This document shows, one piece after another, positions 26,279 to 35,505 of a stretch of DNA of 64,000 nucleotides; positions within the stretch are counted from its first letter, which is position 1; the number at the start of each line of letters is the position of its first letter. A program made the translations under genes and the position numbers. A model generated the notes under the pieces. The model did not search any database. It saw nothing but the letters and a program-made list of their open reading frames with translations, and was not told the DNA's origin. Source of the stretch: Halorubrum sp. CBA1229. GTDB lineage: Archaea > Halobacteriota > Halobacteria > Halobacteriales > Haloferacaceae. The stretch is taken from NCBI RefSeq assembly GCF_003721435.2, contig NZ_CP054585.1:2666001-2730000 (forward strand). Reading direction: 5' to 3'.

Positions 26279-27433
26279 ATGGCGCCCCCTGACGGGGAGC
26301 CGGGGGGAGATCCCTCCTCCGGCGATGATTCCGAGCCAGACGCCGAATTAGCGCTGAGTGACGTCCGATCTCCGGTGGCGTCGCGGCTGATCGCCGCGTT
26401 CCGGTCGCTCGACCGTCGCAGCCTGTTCGCCGTCTCACTGCTCGTTGGGGGAGTTCCGTTTGCGGCGAGCGCGGTCATCGCATTCCGAGGCGGGTTCGGA
26501 CTCCGGTTCCTGCGGACCGGGTCGGTCTACGTTTGGACCGTCGGCCTGTTCGTCGGGGGACTCACGTTCGGGTGGTGGGCCAAGCGATACCCGGAGCTGT
26601 GGGTGAGGCTCAGACCCGTCTTCGACGTATCCGAGACCGAGTATCGAGCCGTCGTTCGGTCTCGGATCGCCGAGATGTACGATCTCGGGCGCGTCCTGCT
26701 GTGGTTTCCCGTCGTCCTGCTGTCGGGCGTGATCTACGATTTGGTGTTGGTCGGGGCCCCGTACGTGATCTACGTACGGAGCGCGGATCCCCGGGTTTCC
26801 GTCGCCGCTCCGACGGTGCGTCTACCCCTCGGCGTGTACGCCGACTGGCTGGGCGTTATCAACTACGCGTTCGGCATCGTGAGTCTGGTTGGGCTCCTGA
26901 TAGCCGTTCACGTCGCGGTGATCCACGTCCGCTTGGTCAGCGACGTAACGCGTCTGCGAATACGAGAGGTTCGAACGGCCGCGGTCGAACTCACGCCGCT
27001 CGCGCGGTTCAACATCGTCATCTCGGTGGGGTGGTTCGCCTCCCTGACCTTCGGGATGGTGCTCTTGATCGCCACCGAGTACGATCCCTGGACGGATCCG
27101 CTGTTCCTATCGACGTTCCTCCTCGTGTTCCTGTTCGGCGTCGTCCTGTTCGCGGTCCCGCAGTTTTCGATCCACACCGCCCTTCAGTCGGAGAAACGGA
27201 CGCTCTTGGGCGAGATAGACGCGAAGTACGAGCGCATGTACGAAGCCCTCTCCAGTGCGGGGGATTCGGCACACTCGCCCGAGGACGTCTCCACACGGTT
27301 GGATGTCCTCGAGGCCCGACGGCGGAACGTGACGGAGATCCGAACGTGGGCGTACGACCTGCCGGGCGTGGTGTCGCTCCTGGTCTCGTCGGTGATTCCG
27401 CTGATCCTCCAGTTCGGGCAGATGATCACGTGA
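26279..27433 (+). CDS. conserved multi-pass membrane protein of unknown function
   Basis: 384 residues with about seven hydrophobic helices in the region 48-310 and a C-terminal helix ending LLVSSVIPLILQFGQ. Between the last two helices lies a charged region that looks like a short coiled coil (ALQSEKRTLLGEIDAKYERMYEAL to TRLDVLEARRRNVTEIRTW, about 300-360). TTTTATCAATT about 27 bp before the ATG fits a leaderless promoter. No known family recognised. Confidence 0.65.
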   Translation: MAPPDGEPGGDPSSGDDSEPDAELALSDVRSPVASRLIAAFRSLDRRSLFAVSLLVGGVPFAASAVIAFRGGFGLRFLRTGSVYVWTVGLFVGGLTFGWWAKRYPELWVRLRPVFDVSETEYRAVVRSRIAEMYDLGRVLLWFPVVLLSGVIYDLVLVGAPYVIYVRSADPRVSVAAPTVRLPLGVYADWLGVINYAFGIVSLVGLLIAVHVAVIHVRLVSDVTRLRIREVRTAAVELTPLARFNIVISVGWFASLTFGMVLLIATEYDPWTDPLFLSTFLLVFLFGVVLFAVPQFSIHTALQSEKRTLLGEIDAKYERMYEALSSAGDSAHSPEDVSTRLDVLEARRRNVTEIRTWAYDLPGVVSLLVSSVIPLILQFGQMIT

Positions 27434-27467
27434 CCGCGCGGGCGTCACGGGAAGCGTTCGGCTCGCA

Positions 27468-28451
27468 TCACCACACCGGCGCGAGCAGCAGCGCGACCGT
27501 CGCCGAGATGAAGACGAGCTTCAGGGCGGTGTTGACGGCGATCACTTTCGTCCCGAACTCGGCGCCCCAGATCCCGTACTGGAAGGGGATCGAGCGCCGG
27601 AAGGTGGAGACGGCAAACGAGAGGATGCCGCCGATGAGCAGGCTCGCGACCGCGGTTCGGGTGGTGAACACGCCGGCGTCGGTGCCGGCGAGCGTGACGG
27701 CCCCGGCCGTCGTGTCGAGGGTGTACACGGCGATCACGGGGACCGCGGCCCCCGGCAGCCCGAGGACCCCGGTGATCGGCTCGGCGACGCTCGTCAGCGC
27801 CTCGACATCGTAGGAGGTGACGAGCCAGATCACGAGCGTGTACACGACCGCGAGCCGGGGGACGATGCGTCGGAGGGTCGACCACGACTTCTCGGCGGCC
27901 GCCCGGACGCGCTCGCGGCTCGTGCGGTCGTCGGCCTCGGGTCCGGTCGCGTCGACATCGGCGAGCGCGGCGCGGTCGACGTTGCGCTCGGAGAGGAGGA
28001 CGCCCCCGGCGAGGACGCCCGTGACGGTGATAGTGAGGGCGATGCCGGCGCGCGCGGAGACGTAAACGGTCCCGGTCTCGACGCCCAGAATCGGGATCAA
28101 CACCGGGATGTAGTAGGTGAACACGTGCTGGACGAAGCCGAAGAACGTGTTGATGGTCACGGCGACGAGCGTCGCCCGGTCGTCGAGCAGGCCCGACTCG
28201 CGGTACTCGGCGAGCGTGGCGTACCCCGCGGTCGTCGACGCCGCCGTCGTGAGGATCGCGGTGCCGACCTCGTCGGGGAGGTTCGCGGGGCGGGTGAGCC
28301 ACCCGGCCAGCCCCGCGACGTACCGGATCAGCCCGAACGCGACCGCGACGTTGGCGGCGAAGACGCCGACCGCGATGAACGCCGCGATCCGCGCGAGCCG
28401 CGGGGCGACCTCGGCGAGCAGCGCGACGATCTCGGCGGCGACCGGTTGCAC
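27468..28451 (-). CDS. nucleoside-recognition (GATE) domain membrane protein
   Basis: 327 residues, about eight transmembrane helices in two halves. The first half has NLPDEVGTAILTTAASTTAGYATL and NTFFGFVQHVFTYYIPVLIPILG; the second has IAVYTLDTTAGAVTLAG and TRTAVASLLIGGILSF. This duplicated pattern is the GATE/nucleoside-recognition fold seen in SpmA/SpmB and related proteins. It is probably a transporter or gate; substrate unknown. It converges with the membrane gene at 26.3 kb. Confidence 0.75.
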   Translation of the reverse strand: MQPVAAEIVALLAEVAPRLARIAAFIAVGVFAANVAVAFGLIRYVAGLAGWLTRPANLPDEVGTAILTTAASTTAGYATLAEYRESGLLDDRATLVAVTINTFFGFVQHVFTYYIPVLIPILGVETGTVYVSARAGIALTITVTGVLAGGVLLSERNVDRAALADVDATGPEADDRTSRERVRAAAEKSWSTLRRIVPRLAVVYTLVIWLVTSYDVEALTSVAEPITGVLGLPGAAVPVIAVYTLDTTAGAVTLAGTDAGVFTTRTAVASLLIGGILSFAVSTFRRSIPFQYGIWGAEFGTKVIAVNTALKLVFISATVALLLAPVW

Positions 28452-28611
28452 GGCCGGCGGTACGCGGTCGCCGACCTAATGCGCGTCGAAACGGGCGGGC
28501 GGTCGTCAAGCCTCGGGGCGACCGCGCCCGCGCCACGCGGACCGCCGGCCGCCCGGCTCCCGCGCCCCCGGCGCGCGGGGCTTATGAGACCCCCGCCCGA
28601 ATCCCCGGCCG

Positions 28612-29565
28612 ATGGCACCCGCGGAGGACGACATCTCGATCGAGGAGAAGCGCGTGTACGCCGGGACGGCGGGCCGCACCGACGCGTACGTCGCCACCGG
28701 GAACGGGGTCGTCCGAGTGGCGCTGTCGGCCGACAAGGTCGGCGCGTTCGACATGGTCGCCCGCGAGCCGGCCCGCGACGTCGCGGTCCTCCCCCGGGAC
28801 GACGAGTCGGACCTCGTCGGGATCGCGACCGCGGACGGCCTGCGCGTCGCCCTCGTCGGCGACGACCCCGAGTTCGAGCCGATCGATGCCGACACAGGCG
28901 CCGCGGTCGCCGCTGTCGCCGCGAGCGTCCACGACGGCGCGTTCCTCGTCGCCGGTGAGGAGGGCGAGATCGACCGCGTCGCGGTCGAGGGGGGCGACGG
29001 CGCGCCGACCGCGGCGGCGGTCACCCGGGTCGGGTCCGTGTCGGAGCCGCGCGCGATCGACGGCCCCCTCGTCGCGGCCGCGGACGGGGTGTATCGGGTC
29101 ACCGAGGGCGACGGCGCGGCCGCCGCGACCGACGCGAGTGCGGCGCGCGCGCTCACCGCGGTCGGCCTCGACGACGCCCGTGACGTCGCCGGCGCGGGGA
29201 TGCCCCTCGCGGCGACCGGGTCCGGGCTCTACTGGCTCGGCAACGGCTGGATGACGGCGCGGGAGGGGGCGGCGGAGGCGGTCGCGGCCGACGGCGACGG
29301 CCACGCGATGGCGGTCCTCGACGGCGATCTTCTGGTCCACGCCGGCGACGCGTCAGGGACGGAGGCCGTCGCGTGGGACGCCGAGACGTGGGGCGAGACC
29401 GAGCTCCCCGTGGACGAGGACCCGGTCGCGCTCGGCTACGGTCCCGGAATCTCCGTCGCCGTCACCGCGGCCGGCACGCTGTGCGTCGACGCCGGCGACG
29501 GCTGGCGACACCAGGTGGTCGGCGTGCGGGACGTGGCGGGCGTCGCGCTCGCGGTCGTTGAATAG
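28612..29565 (+). CDS. HVO_0234-type beta-propeller protein
   Basis: 317 residues, no signal peptide and no membrane helix. It is made of repeated short beta-blades (for example VYAGTAGRTDAYVATGNGV, LLVHAGDASGTEAVAWD and ISVAVTAAGTLCVDAGDGW), giving the look of a seven-bladed propeller. Very acidic and Ala/Gly-rich. It resembles the haloarchaeal HVO_0234 family as I remember it. Function unknown; probably a scaffold or ligand-binding protein. Confidence 0.7.
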   Translation: MAPAEDDISIEEKRVYAGTAGRTDAYVATGNGVVRVALSADKVGAFDMVAREPARDVAVLPRDDESDLVGIATADGLRVALVGDDPEFEPIDADTGAAVAAVAASVHDGAFLVAGEEGEIDRVAVEGGDGAPTAAAVTRVGSVSEPRAIDGPLVAAADGVYRVTEGDGAAAATDASAARALTAVGLDDARDVAGAGMPLAATGSGLYWLGNGWMTAREGAAEAVAADGDGHAMAVLDGDLLVHAGDASGTEAVAWDAETWGETELPVDEDPVALGYGPGISVAVTAAGTLCVDAGDGWRHQVVGVRDVAGVALAVVE

Positions 29566-29621
29566 GGTGTCGATCGATTATAAACGGTTGCTGCCGCGGT
29601 GAGTACCTAAAACGATCCGAC

Positions 29622-29981
29622 CGTTCGTTTATAAATAACTGCTGGTGGCGGATCGATGGTGTATGCCTGCAAAGCCCCAGCCGTGAGGCGGTCACACGCT
29701 CGCTGTCGTTCGAGACGCCAAAGGCGTCTCGTGATGACGAAACGGCGAAGCCGTTTCGAACCACGCGCTTCAGTCGCTCGTTTCACTCGCTCCTTCCAGT
29801 GCTTACGTCGCCTGTGACCGCCTCACGGCTGCCCCTTTGAGTCCCGCCCCGCACGGCACCGCGGCCTCACGCCTCCCCAGCCTCGCGGCTCCCTTCGGTC
29901 GCCGCGTCCCTCGCGCGTGCTCCTCGCGCCCGCTGGGCGCTCGGAGGCACGCGCCGACCGCAACGTTCGTTTATAAATGAG
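29622..29981 (-). repeat. dispersed structured repeat, copy 2 (full length, inverted)
   Basis: Fills the gap between the propeller gene and the aminopeptidase gene. Long stem: CAGCCGTGAGGCGGTCAC (from 29679) pairs perfectly over 18 bp with its complement near 29812-29829. Enclosed are two perfect hairpins with 3-nt loops, GAGACGCC-AAA-GGCGTCTC and CGAAACGGC-GAA/TTC-GCCGTTTCG. The outer part has the block TGAGTCCCGCCCCGCA and a GCGCCC-GCT-GGGCGC hairpin. Both ends carry CGTTCGTTTATAAAT. No open frame of note. Confidence 0.7.
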
Positions 29982-30005
29982 CGACCGTCTCTGACCCGGC
30001 TCCCC

Positions 30006-30956
30006 CTACGCGGTCGGCAGTTCGATCTCGGCGCCGTCGGCGTAGACGGTCGGGTTCCGGAGGATCCCGTCGAGGTGGATCGGGGCGTCCGTCTCCCCAC
30101 CGATCCCGGCGTTGTCGCCGATCGCGATGTGCACGGTGCCGCCGGCCTTCTCGTCGAGGAGGACCGAGCCGACCAGCTCGTCGACGCCGACGTTGGTCCC
30201 GATGCCGAGTTCGGCCAGGTTGTACGCGGCGTCACCGACCGACTCCGCGGCCGCCTCGACGTCGGCGCGGACCGCGTCGTCGTCGATGCCCGTGACCAGT
30301 CCGTCCTCGACCTCGAAGGTGAGCTCTTGGTCCTCGTCGAGCAGGCCGTGGGGCATCATCGTCCCGTCGACGACGAAGGTGCCCGTCGCGGTCTCCGGCG
30401 CGACGAACACCTCGCCGGCCGGCAGGTTCGAGAAGTCGCCGGGATCGCGGACCATCCCGGTGTCCGAGAGCCACTCGCGGTCGCCGATCCCGAAGGTGAT
30501 GTCGGTGCCCTCGGGCGAGGTGACGCGGACCTCGTCGGCGCCGGCGACCTGCGCGAGCACGTCGTCGCACGCGGCCTCGATGGCGGCGTAGTCCGCGTCG
30601 AGCCCCGTGGCGAACACGTCTGGCGTGATCCCCGGCAGCGTTGCGCCGCGGGCGCCGGCGTCGCAGGCGGCTCCGCGGGCGCGGGTGTGACTGAGACTCT
30701 TCGTCGTCGGCGCGAGGAAGACGTCGCTCTCGACCATCGCGGCCGCCACGGGCGCGGGCGGCTCGGTGCCGTGCTGCTCGGCCGGCGGGTACCGGAGGAT
30801 CGTCGTCTCGTCGGTGACGGCGGTCGCGGCCTCGTACAGGGCCTCGCCGATCGGTTCGCGCTCGTCGTCGGTCACGACGACGACCGACTCGTCGGGCGCG
30901 ACGTTCAGACACTGGTTCACGGCGGTCGCGGCCGCCTCGGAGAGGTCGGACGTCAT
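30006..30956 (-). CDS. aminopeptidase (M29 / leucyl aminopeptidase-like)
   Basis: 316 residues related to metal-dependent aminopeptidases of the thermophilic M29 group. Visible: PDESVVVVTDDEREPIGEAL at the N-terminus, VFLAPTTKSLSHTRAR, the GEVFVAPE segment with its Glu, and GTNVGVDELVGSVLLDEKAGGTVHIAIGDN near the C-terminus, where metal ligands (Glu, His, Asp) of this family reside. Shorter than bacterial members, as is usual in haloarchaea. Start ATG 30956 taken; the region upstream is AT-rich promoter DNA shared with the divergent gap gene. Confidence 0.78.
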   Translation of the reverse strand: MTSDLSEAAATAVNQCLNVAPDESVVVVTDDEREPIGEALYEAATAVTDETTILRYPPAEQHGTEPPAPVAAAMVESDVFLAPTTKSLSHTRARGAACDAGARGATLPGITPDVFATGLDADYAAIEAACDDVLAQVAGADEVRVTSPEGTDITFGIGDREWLSDTGMVRDPGDFSNLPAGEVFVAPETATGTFVVDGTMMPHGLLDEDQELTFEVEDGLVTGIDDDAVRADVEAAAESVGDAAYNLAELGIGTNVGVDELVGSVLLDEKAGGTVHIAIGDNAGIGGETDAPIHLDGILRNPTVYADGAEIELPTA

Positions 30957-31133
30957 GATCGGTACTCGGTGTTCGCGGGCGTTAGTCCTTCTCATTTGTT
31001 TATTTTTACTCCTTTTCGAAACTCTGTTACACTCTCACGTCGGTCGAATTTACCGACCGATTACTCACGCCGTAGTTAATTTCTTATTAATTTACTCGAA
31101 AAGATTATGCCGGTGTGTGAGCGAGGGTTCGGT

Positions 31134-32201
31134 ATGATACGCGTGGGCGTCAACGGGTACGGCACGATCGGGAAGCGGGTCGCGGACGCGGTCGCGGCCC
31201 AGCCCGACATGGAGGTCGTCGGCGTGGCGAAGGCGAGCCCCAACTACGGCGCCGAGGCCGCGATCCGACGCGGGTACGACCTCTACGCGGCGATCGCCGA
31301 CCGCGCCGACGAGTTCGAGGCCGCGGGGCTCGGCGTGGCGGGAACGCTCACCGACCTGCTCGGCGCCGTCGACGTCGTCGTCGACTGCTGTCCCTCCGGA
31401 ATCGGCGAGCGCAACCGAGCGACGTACGCGGCCCACGACGTGCCGGCGATCTACCAGGGCGGCGAGGACGCCGCCGTCGCCGACGCCTCGTTCAACGCGC
31501 GGGGGAGCTACGGGGCCGCCCGCGACGCCGACTCGCTCCGCGTCGTCTCCTGTAACTCCACCGGGCTCTCCCGGATCCTCGCCCCCCTCGACGAGACGTA
31601 CGGCATCGAGAAGGCGCGCGTGACGCTCGTCCGCCGCGGCGGCGACCCGAGCGAGACCGACCGGGGGCCCATCAACGACGTCGTGCCGGATCCGAAGACA
31701 GTCCCCTCCCACCACGGTCCCGACGTGAACACGATCCTCCCGGACGTCGACGTCGACACGGCCGCGCTGAAGGCCCCCGTCACGGCGATGCACACCCACA
31801 GCGTGAACGTCACTCTCGAGGAGGAGCCGAGCGCGGCCGCGGTCAGGGACCTCCTCGCCGACGAGAGCCGCGTGTTCATGATCCCCGAACGCGCCGGGAT
31901 CGACGGCGCCGGAGCGCTGAAGGACTACGCCGCCGATATCGGGCGTCCGCGCGGCGACCTCTGGGAGAACTGCGTCTGGGCGGAGTCGATAAGCGTCGAG
32001 GGCCGGGACCTGTACCTGTTTCAGAACGTCCACCAGGAGGCCGACGTGGTCCCCGAGAACGTCGACGCGATCCGGGCGCTGATGACCGACACGCCGCGCG
32101 CGGAGTCGGTCGCGCGGACCGACGAATCGCTCGGGGTGGGCCTCGACAGCCTGCTCTCCGACGGCGGCGGCGTCCGGAGCCCGCTCACGGCCGACGACTG
32201 A
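31134..32201 (+). CDS. gap: glyceraldehyde-3-phosphate dehydrogenase, archaeal type II
   Basis: NAD(P)-dependent phosphorylating GAPDH of the archaeal class, used in glycolysis/gluconeogenesis. 355 residues: Rossmann GYGTIGKR at 8-15, catalytic Cys140 in SCNSTGLSR, and the C-terminal domain with [11 protein letters not shown]. Start chosen at ATG 31134 since the coenzyme motif then begins normally. A GAGGG stretch lies 8 nt before it and an AT-rich TATA region (CTTATTAA) about 45 bp upstream, so this gene probably has a short leader. The upstream region also contains a GTCGGT-N7-ACCGAC inverted repeat. Confidence 0.95.
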   Translation: MIRVGVNGYGTIGKRVADAVAAQPDMEVVGVAKASPNYGAEAAIRRGYDLYAAIADRADEFEAAGLGVAGTLTDLLGAVDVVVDCCPSGIGERNRATYAAHDVPAIYQGGEDAAVADASFNARGSYGAARDADSLRVVSCNSTGLSRILAPLDETYGIEKARVTLVRRGGDPSETDRGPINDVVPDPKTVPSHHGPDVNTILPDVDVDTAALKAPVTAMHTHSVNVTLEEEPSAAAVRDLLADESRVFMIPERAGIDGAGALKDYAADIGRPRGDLWENCVWAESISVEGRDLYLFQNVHQEADVVPENVDAIRALMTDTPRAESVARTDESLGVGLDSLLSDGGGVRSPLTADD

Positions 32202-32228
32202 CTCGCCCCGCTCGGTCGACGACCGCTC

Positions 32229-32405
32229 TTATTCCGCCGGTCGCGTCACGAGGTACGTCCGCCCGCCGCGCCGTTCCAGCGCCACCTCGCTCCCGCGCAC
32301 GCGGTTCGTCCGGACGAGGTCGGCGATCCGATCCGTTCGACAGTCGGTGACGTCTTTCCGCGTCGGCGTCGCGTACCGCGGTCGGGTCTGGGTACTCGCG
32401 CTCAT
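32229..32405 (-). CDS. small basic hypothetical protein
   Basis: 58 residues, MSASTQTRPRYATPTRKDVTD at the start, ending ERRGGRTYLVTRPAE. Basic, unlike most haloarchaeal proteins, with no membrane helix. It converges with the gap gene. The C-terminal half (RIADLVRTNRVRGSEVALERRGG) looks like a small beta/helix module. Function unknown; basic charge could suit nucleic-acid binding, but this is a guess. Confidence 0.55.
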   Translation of the reverse strand: MSASTQTRPRYATPTRKDVTDCRTDRIADLVRTNRVRGSEVALERRGGRTYLVTRPAE

Positions 32406-32562
32406 ACTTCGGATGTCGAGCGGAACGCCCCTATAAGCGAGCCATGCCCGGAGTGAAAGTGAAAGTGAAGGGCTCGACGGCGGAACCCGCCGATCCCGCG
32501 TTCGCGTTCGGGTTTCGGCTCGCGACCCCCCCCGCGGAGTTCCCCGCCGGGCTCTCGCCGAG

Positions 32563-32862
32563 CTACCGTCGAAGCCCCGCCTCCTCGTCGCCCTCGACGA
32601 ACCGCACGGTGAAGTAGTCGTACCCGCCGTAGGCGGCGTCGAGCGCGCCGAGCCACCAGTTCCAGCGCTCGACGAGCGAGGAGCCGTCGGGCGCGTCGTC
32701 GAGGTGGTCGACCACGCCCGAGACGGTGAGCGCGTGTCCCCGGTCCTCGGAGGGTCGACCGGAGTCGGCGAGGTCGCAGGCCGCCCGGGAAACGGCCCGC
32801 CGTTCGGCCGCGGTCCCGTCGAACGCCTCCGCCAGCGCGCTCTCAAGACGCTTTCTGTCCAT
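32563..32862 (-). CDS. hypothetical haloarchaeal protein
   Basis: 99 residues, soluble, no known motif. Notable is the Trp/Tyr-rich segment VERWNWWLGALDAAYGGYDYFTVRF in the second half, which is conserved-looking rather than random. Acidic overall. It stands between two minus-strand genes with 157 bp free on its 3' side. Function unknown. Confidence 0.55.
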   Translation of the reverse strand: MDRKRLESALAEAFDGTAAERRAVSRAACDLADSGRPSEDRGHALTVSGVVDHLDDAPDGSSLVERWNWWLGALDAAYGGYDYFTVRFVEGDEEAGLRR

Positions 32863-32955
32863 GTGCGACGTTAGGAGGCCCGGCTATATGAGTCGCGTGG
32901 TGGGGGGTGACATATCCGGTGTCGACGAGGGGCCCCACCGGCGCCTCGGGAGGGA

Positions 32956-33939
32956 TCACAACCGCGCCGCGAGCGCCACGAAGAGGAGGCTGAACGGCGC
33001 CGTCAGGAGCGCCAACAGCACGCCGGCCGCGGTCTCGCCCGCCGCGACGGCCATCGCGAAGCCCGCGACGAGCGAGGCGGACCCCAGCGCCGCGAGGATA
33101 ACGCGTTCCGCGACGCTGGCGCGGTCGGGCCCGTCGCTCCGCGCGAGCGCCTCGGCGAGCCCCCGCTCGACGTCGTCCGCCAGTTCGGTCGGGACGACCA
33201 GCCACGGGGTCGAACGATACCACGCGTTGCCGCGGTAGGCGACCAGGAAGACGGTCGTCCACGGGAGGTCGATCCGGCGCGTCCGGACCGCGGCCCCGAG
33301 GTCGTCGGTGCGCGTTCGACCGTGGCTCCGGTACGTTCGCTCCACGCTCAGCGCGGCCGGATCGAGTCGCACGTCGGTTCCCCGCGAGCCCGCGAGCGCC
33401 GGCGCGAACGCGAGCAGCGCGAGGAGCAGCGGCACGACCCCCTGGAACAGCGACGGAGCGCCCGGGAGCGGGCCGCCCCCGGTCGCCGCGACGACGACGG
33501 CGAGGACGGCTCCCGCTCCGGCGAGGGTCCAGCCGAGACGGAACCGAGCGGGATCGAACGAGTAGTCGCCGAACTGCGACCGGAGCTCTCGGCGTCGTTC
33601 CGGGGAGGTCCGGTCGTACGCGATGATCCAGTAGAGCAGCGACACCGGCCCGCCGACGAGGAGGATGACGCCCACCGCCCACATCGACGGCGGGGGCCAG
33701 TCGCCCTCGACCAGCGAGGCACCCACCCCGATCGCGAGGACCGCGAGTGCCGCGAGGAGGAGTCCGCCCGCGACGATGATTCCGCCGAACGCCGCTGAAC
33801 GCAGTCGATCGAAGCGGACCGGACCCCACTCGACGGCGTCCGGTGATTTCGAGGGCTCGGTCGAGTCGCCCGCGGTGTCGGCATCCGCGTCGACTGCCGA
33901 GACCGTCTCCTCGACCGAGCGGGGCGAATCGGAGGGCAC
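32956..33939 (-). CDS. conserved membrane protein
   Basis: 327 residues from a GTG. Six hydrophobic helices are visible: about 50-73, 85-107, 134-155, 163-186, then after a soluble segment 285-303 and 305-324. The soluble segment (about 190-280, DVRLDPAALSVERTYRSHGRTRTDD then DLPWTTVFLVAYRGNAWYRSTPW) resembles a PH-like/bPH module inserted between helix pairs, as in some bacterial YdbT-like proteins; that is only by pattern. Function unknown. Confidence 0.6.
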   Translation of the reverse strand: MPSDSPRSVEETVSAVDADADTAGDSTEPSKSPDAVEWGPVRFDRLRSAAFGGIIVAGGLLLAALAVLAIGVGASLVEGDWPPPSMWAVGVILLVGGPVSLLYWIIAYDRTSPERRRELRSQFGDYSFDPARFRLGWTLAGAGAVLAVVVAATGGGPLPGAPSLFQGVVPLLLALLAFAPALAGSRGTDVRLDPAALSVERTYRSHGRTRTDDLGAAVRTRRIDLPWTTVFLVAYRGNAWYRSTPWLVVPTELADDVERGLAEALARSDGPDRASVAERVILAALGSASLVAGFAMAVAAGETAAGVLLALLTAPFSLLFVALAARL

Positions 33940-34027
33940 GCCGTGGCTGTAGCGGGGTGAGCGGCTTAAACCCCGACACCAGCGCCGTCCCGGCGATTAC
34001 TTACCCCCTCACCCGCTATCGCGACGC

Positions 34028-34390
34028 ATGACAGACTGGCGCGCCGTCGGCTACGGGTTCGCGGTGATGCTGATCGCCGGACTGCTCGCGACGTTCGCGC
34101 CGGTGGTCGGCCACGTCGGCGCCGGGCTGATCGGCGGCTTCGTCGCCGGCTACGTCGCCGGCGGCGGCCTCCTCTCCGGGACGTGGCACGGACTCCTGGC
34201 CGGCTCCGTGAGCGGCGTCGTCGTCACGCTGCTGCTGGCCGCGTTCGGCGGGCTCGTCGGGCTCGCGGGCGGCCCGATCGGGAGCCTGCTCGGTGGCGCC
34301 GGCGTGCTGGTCGTCGGGCTGTTCGTGACGTTCCTGTTCGCGGTCGACTCGGCGCTCGCGGGCGCGATCGGCGGCGTGCTCGGGGACTGA
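34028..34390 (+). CDS. DUF5518-type membrane protein
   Basis: 120 residues, four glycine-rich transmembrane helices (8-28, 33-52, 56-80, 86-115): VGYGFAVMLIAGLLATFAPVVG, IGGFVAGYVAGGGLLSGTWHG, SGVVVTLLLAAFGG. This pattern, especially the GGFVAGYVAGG-x-L-SG-x-WHG motif, marks the DUF5518 group common in haloarchaea. A short T-run follows the stop. Function unknown. Confidence 0.8.
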   Translation: MTDWRAVGYGFAVMLIAGLLATFAPVVGHVGAGLIGGFVAGYVAGGGLLSGTWHGLLAGSVSGVVVTLLLAAFGGLVGLAGGPIGSLLGGAGVLVVGLFVTFLFAVDSALAGAIGGVLGD

Positions 34391-34396
34391 GTCGGC

Positions 34397-34402
34397 TTTT
34401 TT
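34397..34402 (+). terminator. T-run after the DUF5518 gene
   Basis: TTTTTT six bases beyond the stop codon; archaeal RNA polymerase terminates at such T-runs. The structured repeat (copy 3) begins about 40 bp further on. Confidence 0.45.
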
Positions 34403-34441
34403 GATTCGGTTCAGATTGGTGGTGTCGGTGGGTGTGTTTTA

Positions 34442-34817
34442 CCGGTTGGCGCGCGCCTCCGAGGCCGCCTTGCGGCCGAGGAGCGCGCGCGAGGGAGTCG
34501 CGAACGGCGTGGCGCGTAGCGCCACGAGCAGCCGGCGCGAAGCGCCGGCGACGAAGTGAGCGACGAGGCTGGGGAGGGACGAGGTGCGGTGCTGTGCGGG
34601 GCGGGACTCAAAGGGGCAGTCGCGAGGCGGGCGCAGGCGTTCACGAGAGCAAAGCTCTCGTGAGCCAATCAGAACGCTTCGCGTTCTGATGACGACCAAA
34701 GGACCGCAGAGAACGAGCGGAGCGAGTGAGCGAGGACCGCAGCGAGCGTGCGCCCGCCTCGCGACTGGGGCTTTGAAGTTGTTCGTCGTCGATCCCGAGG
34801 CGGTTATTTATAAGCGA
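34442..34817 (+). repeat. dispersed structured repeat, copy 3 (full length)
   Basis: Occupies most of the 531-bp gap between DUF5518 and peroxiredoxin. A 19-bp perfect stem is formed by CAGTCGCGAGGCGGGCGCA (34617-34635) and its complement (34749-34767). Inside: CACGAGAGC-AAA-GCTCTCGTG and ATCAGAACGC-TTC-GCGTTCTGAT. Outside: GTGGCGC-GTA-GCGCCAC and GCCGGCGC-GAA-GCGCCGGC. All have 3-nt loops. Blocks shared with copy 2: GCGCGCGCCTCCGAG, GGGGCGGGACTCAAAGGGGC and CTGGGGCTTT followed by TTATTTATAA. The remaining bases up to 34921 show no gene. Confidence 0.75.
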
Positions 34818-34921
34818 GGGCCGGGGCGTTACCGGTGTTTTGCCGCCGAACCGCCACCATCTGTTTATGAAAGGACGGCCGAAGAAGCGACCGAAACCGC
34901 TACTCGTCGACCGGGGACGCT

Positions 34922-35395
34922 CTACGCGCTCTCGGCCGCGTCGAGGACGGCCTCGTAGTCGGGCTCGTTGGTCGGGTCGTCGGCGACCCAGTCGTAGACG
35001 ACCTCGCCCTCCGCGTCGAGGACGAAGACGGCGCGGTTGGCGATGCCGTAGAGGCCGAGCTCGGCGATGTCCATCTCGAGGTCGTACGCCCGGATCGCGT
35101 CGCCGCCCATGTCGCTCACGAGGTCGAACTCGATCCCGTGTTCCTCGCGGAACGCCCCCTGAGAGAACGGGGAGTCCGCGCTGATCCCGAAGACGGTCGC
35201 GCCGGCCGCGTCGAAGGCGTCGGCGTGCTCCTGGAACGCGACCATCTCGTTCGTGCACGGCGGGGTGAACGCCCCGGGGAAGAACGCCAGCACCACCGGC
35301 CCGTCGCCGAGGTGGTCGTCGAGCTCGAACGGTTCGTGGTCGCTCGTGCCGATCTTCGCGGAGATGTCGGGTGCGGTGTCGCCAGTGGATACCAT
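34922..35395 (-). CDS. peroxiredoxin (AhpC/TSA family, 1-Cys)
   Basis: Thiol peroxidase reducing H2O2 and organic peroxides in the cytosol. 157 residues with thioredoxin fold; the peroxidatic Cys47 is in FFPGAFTPPCTNEM, and it is the only cysteine in the protein, so this is a 1-Cys enzyme that needs an external thiol. Conserved Thr and Arg of the active site (T-x-x-C, and R in IANRAVFVLD) are in place. Start at ATG 35395. Confidence 0.92.
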   Translation of the reverse strand: MVSTGDTAPDISAKIGTSDHEPFELDDHLGDGPVVLAFFPGAFTPPCTNEMVAFQEHADAFDAAGATVFGISADSPFSQGAFREEHGIEFDLVSDMGGDAIRAYDLEMDIAELGLYGIANRAVFVLDAEGEVVYDWVADDPTNEPDYEAVLDAAESA

Positions 35396-35505
35396 CGCTA
35401 CCGAATAGGGGCGATTCACGCAAAAGGCTTGTCGCGACCACGTTCGGTGCCGGTATCGGCGCCGTCGGGCGTGGGGCGCTCGGCGGGCCCGGCGGGCTCC
35501 GCCGG

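Noticed and set aside
31050..31080. TrmB-type operator (TACT-N7/8-GAGTA) in front of gap
   Set aside because: TACT-N7-TAGTT is similar but does not match the right half-site; too weak to list.
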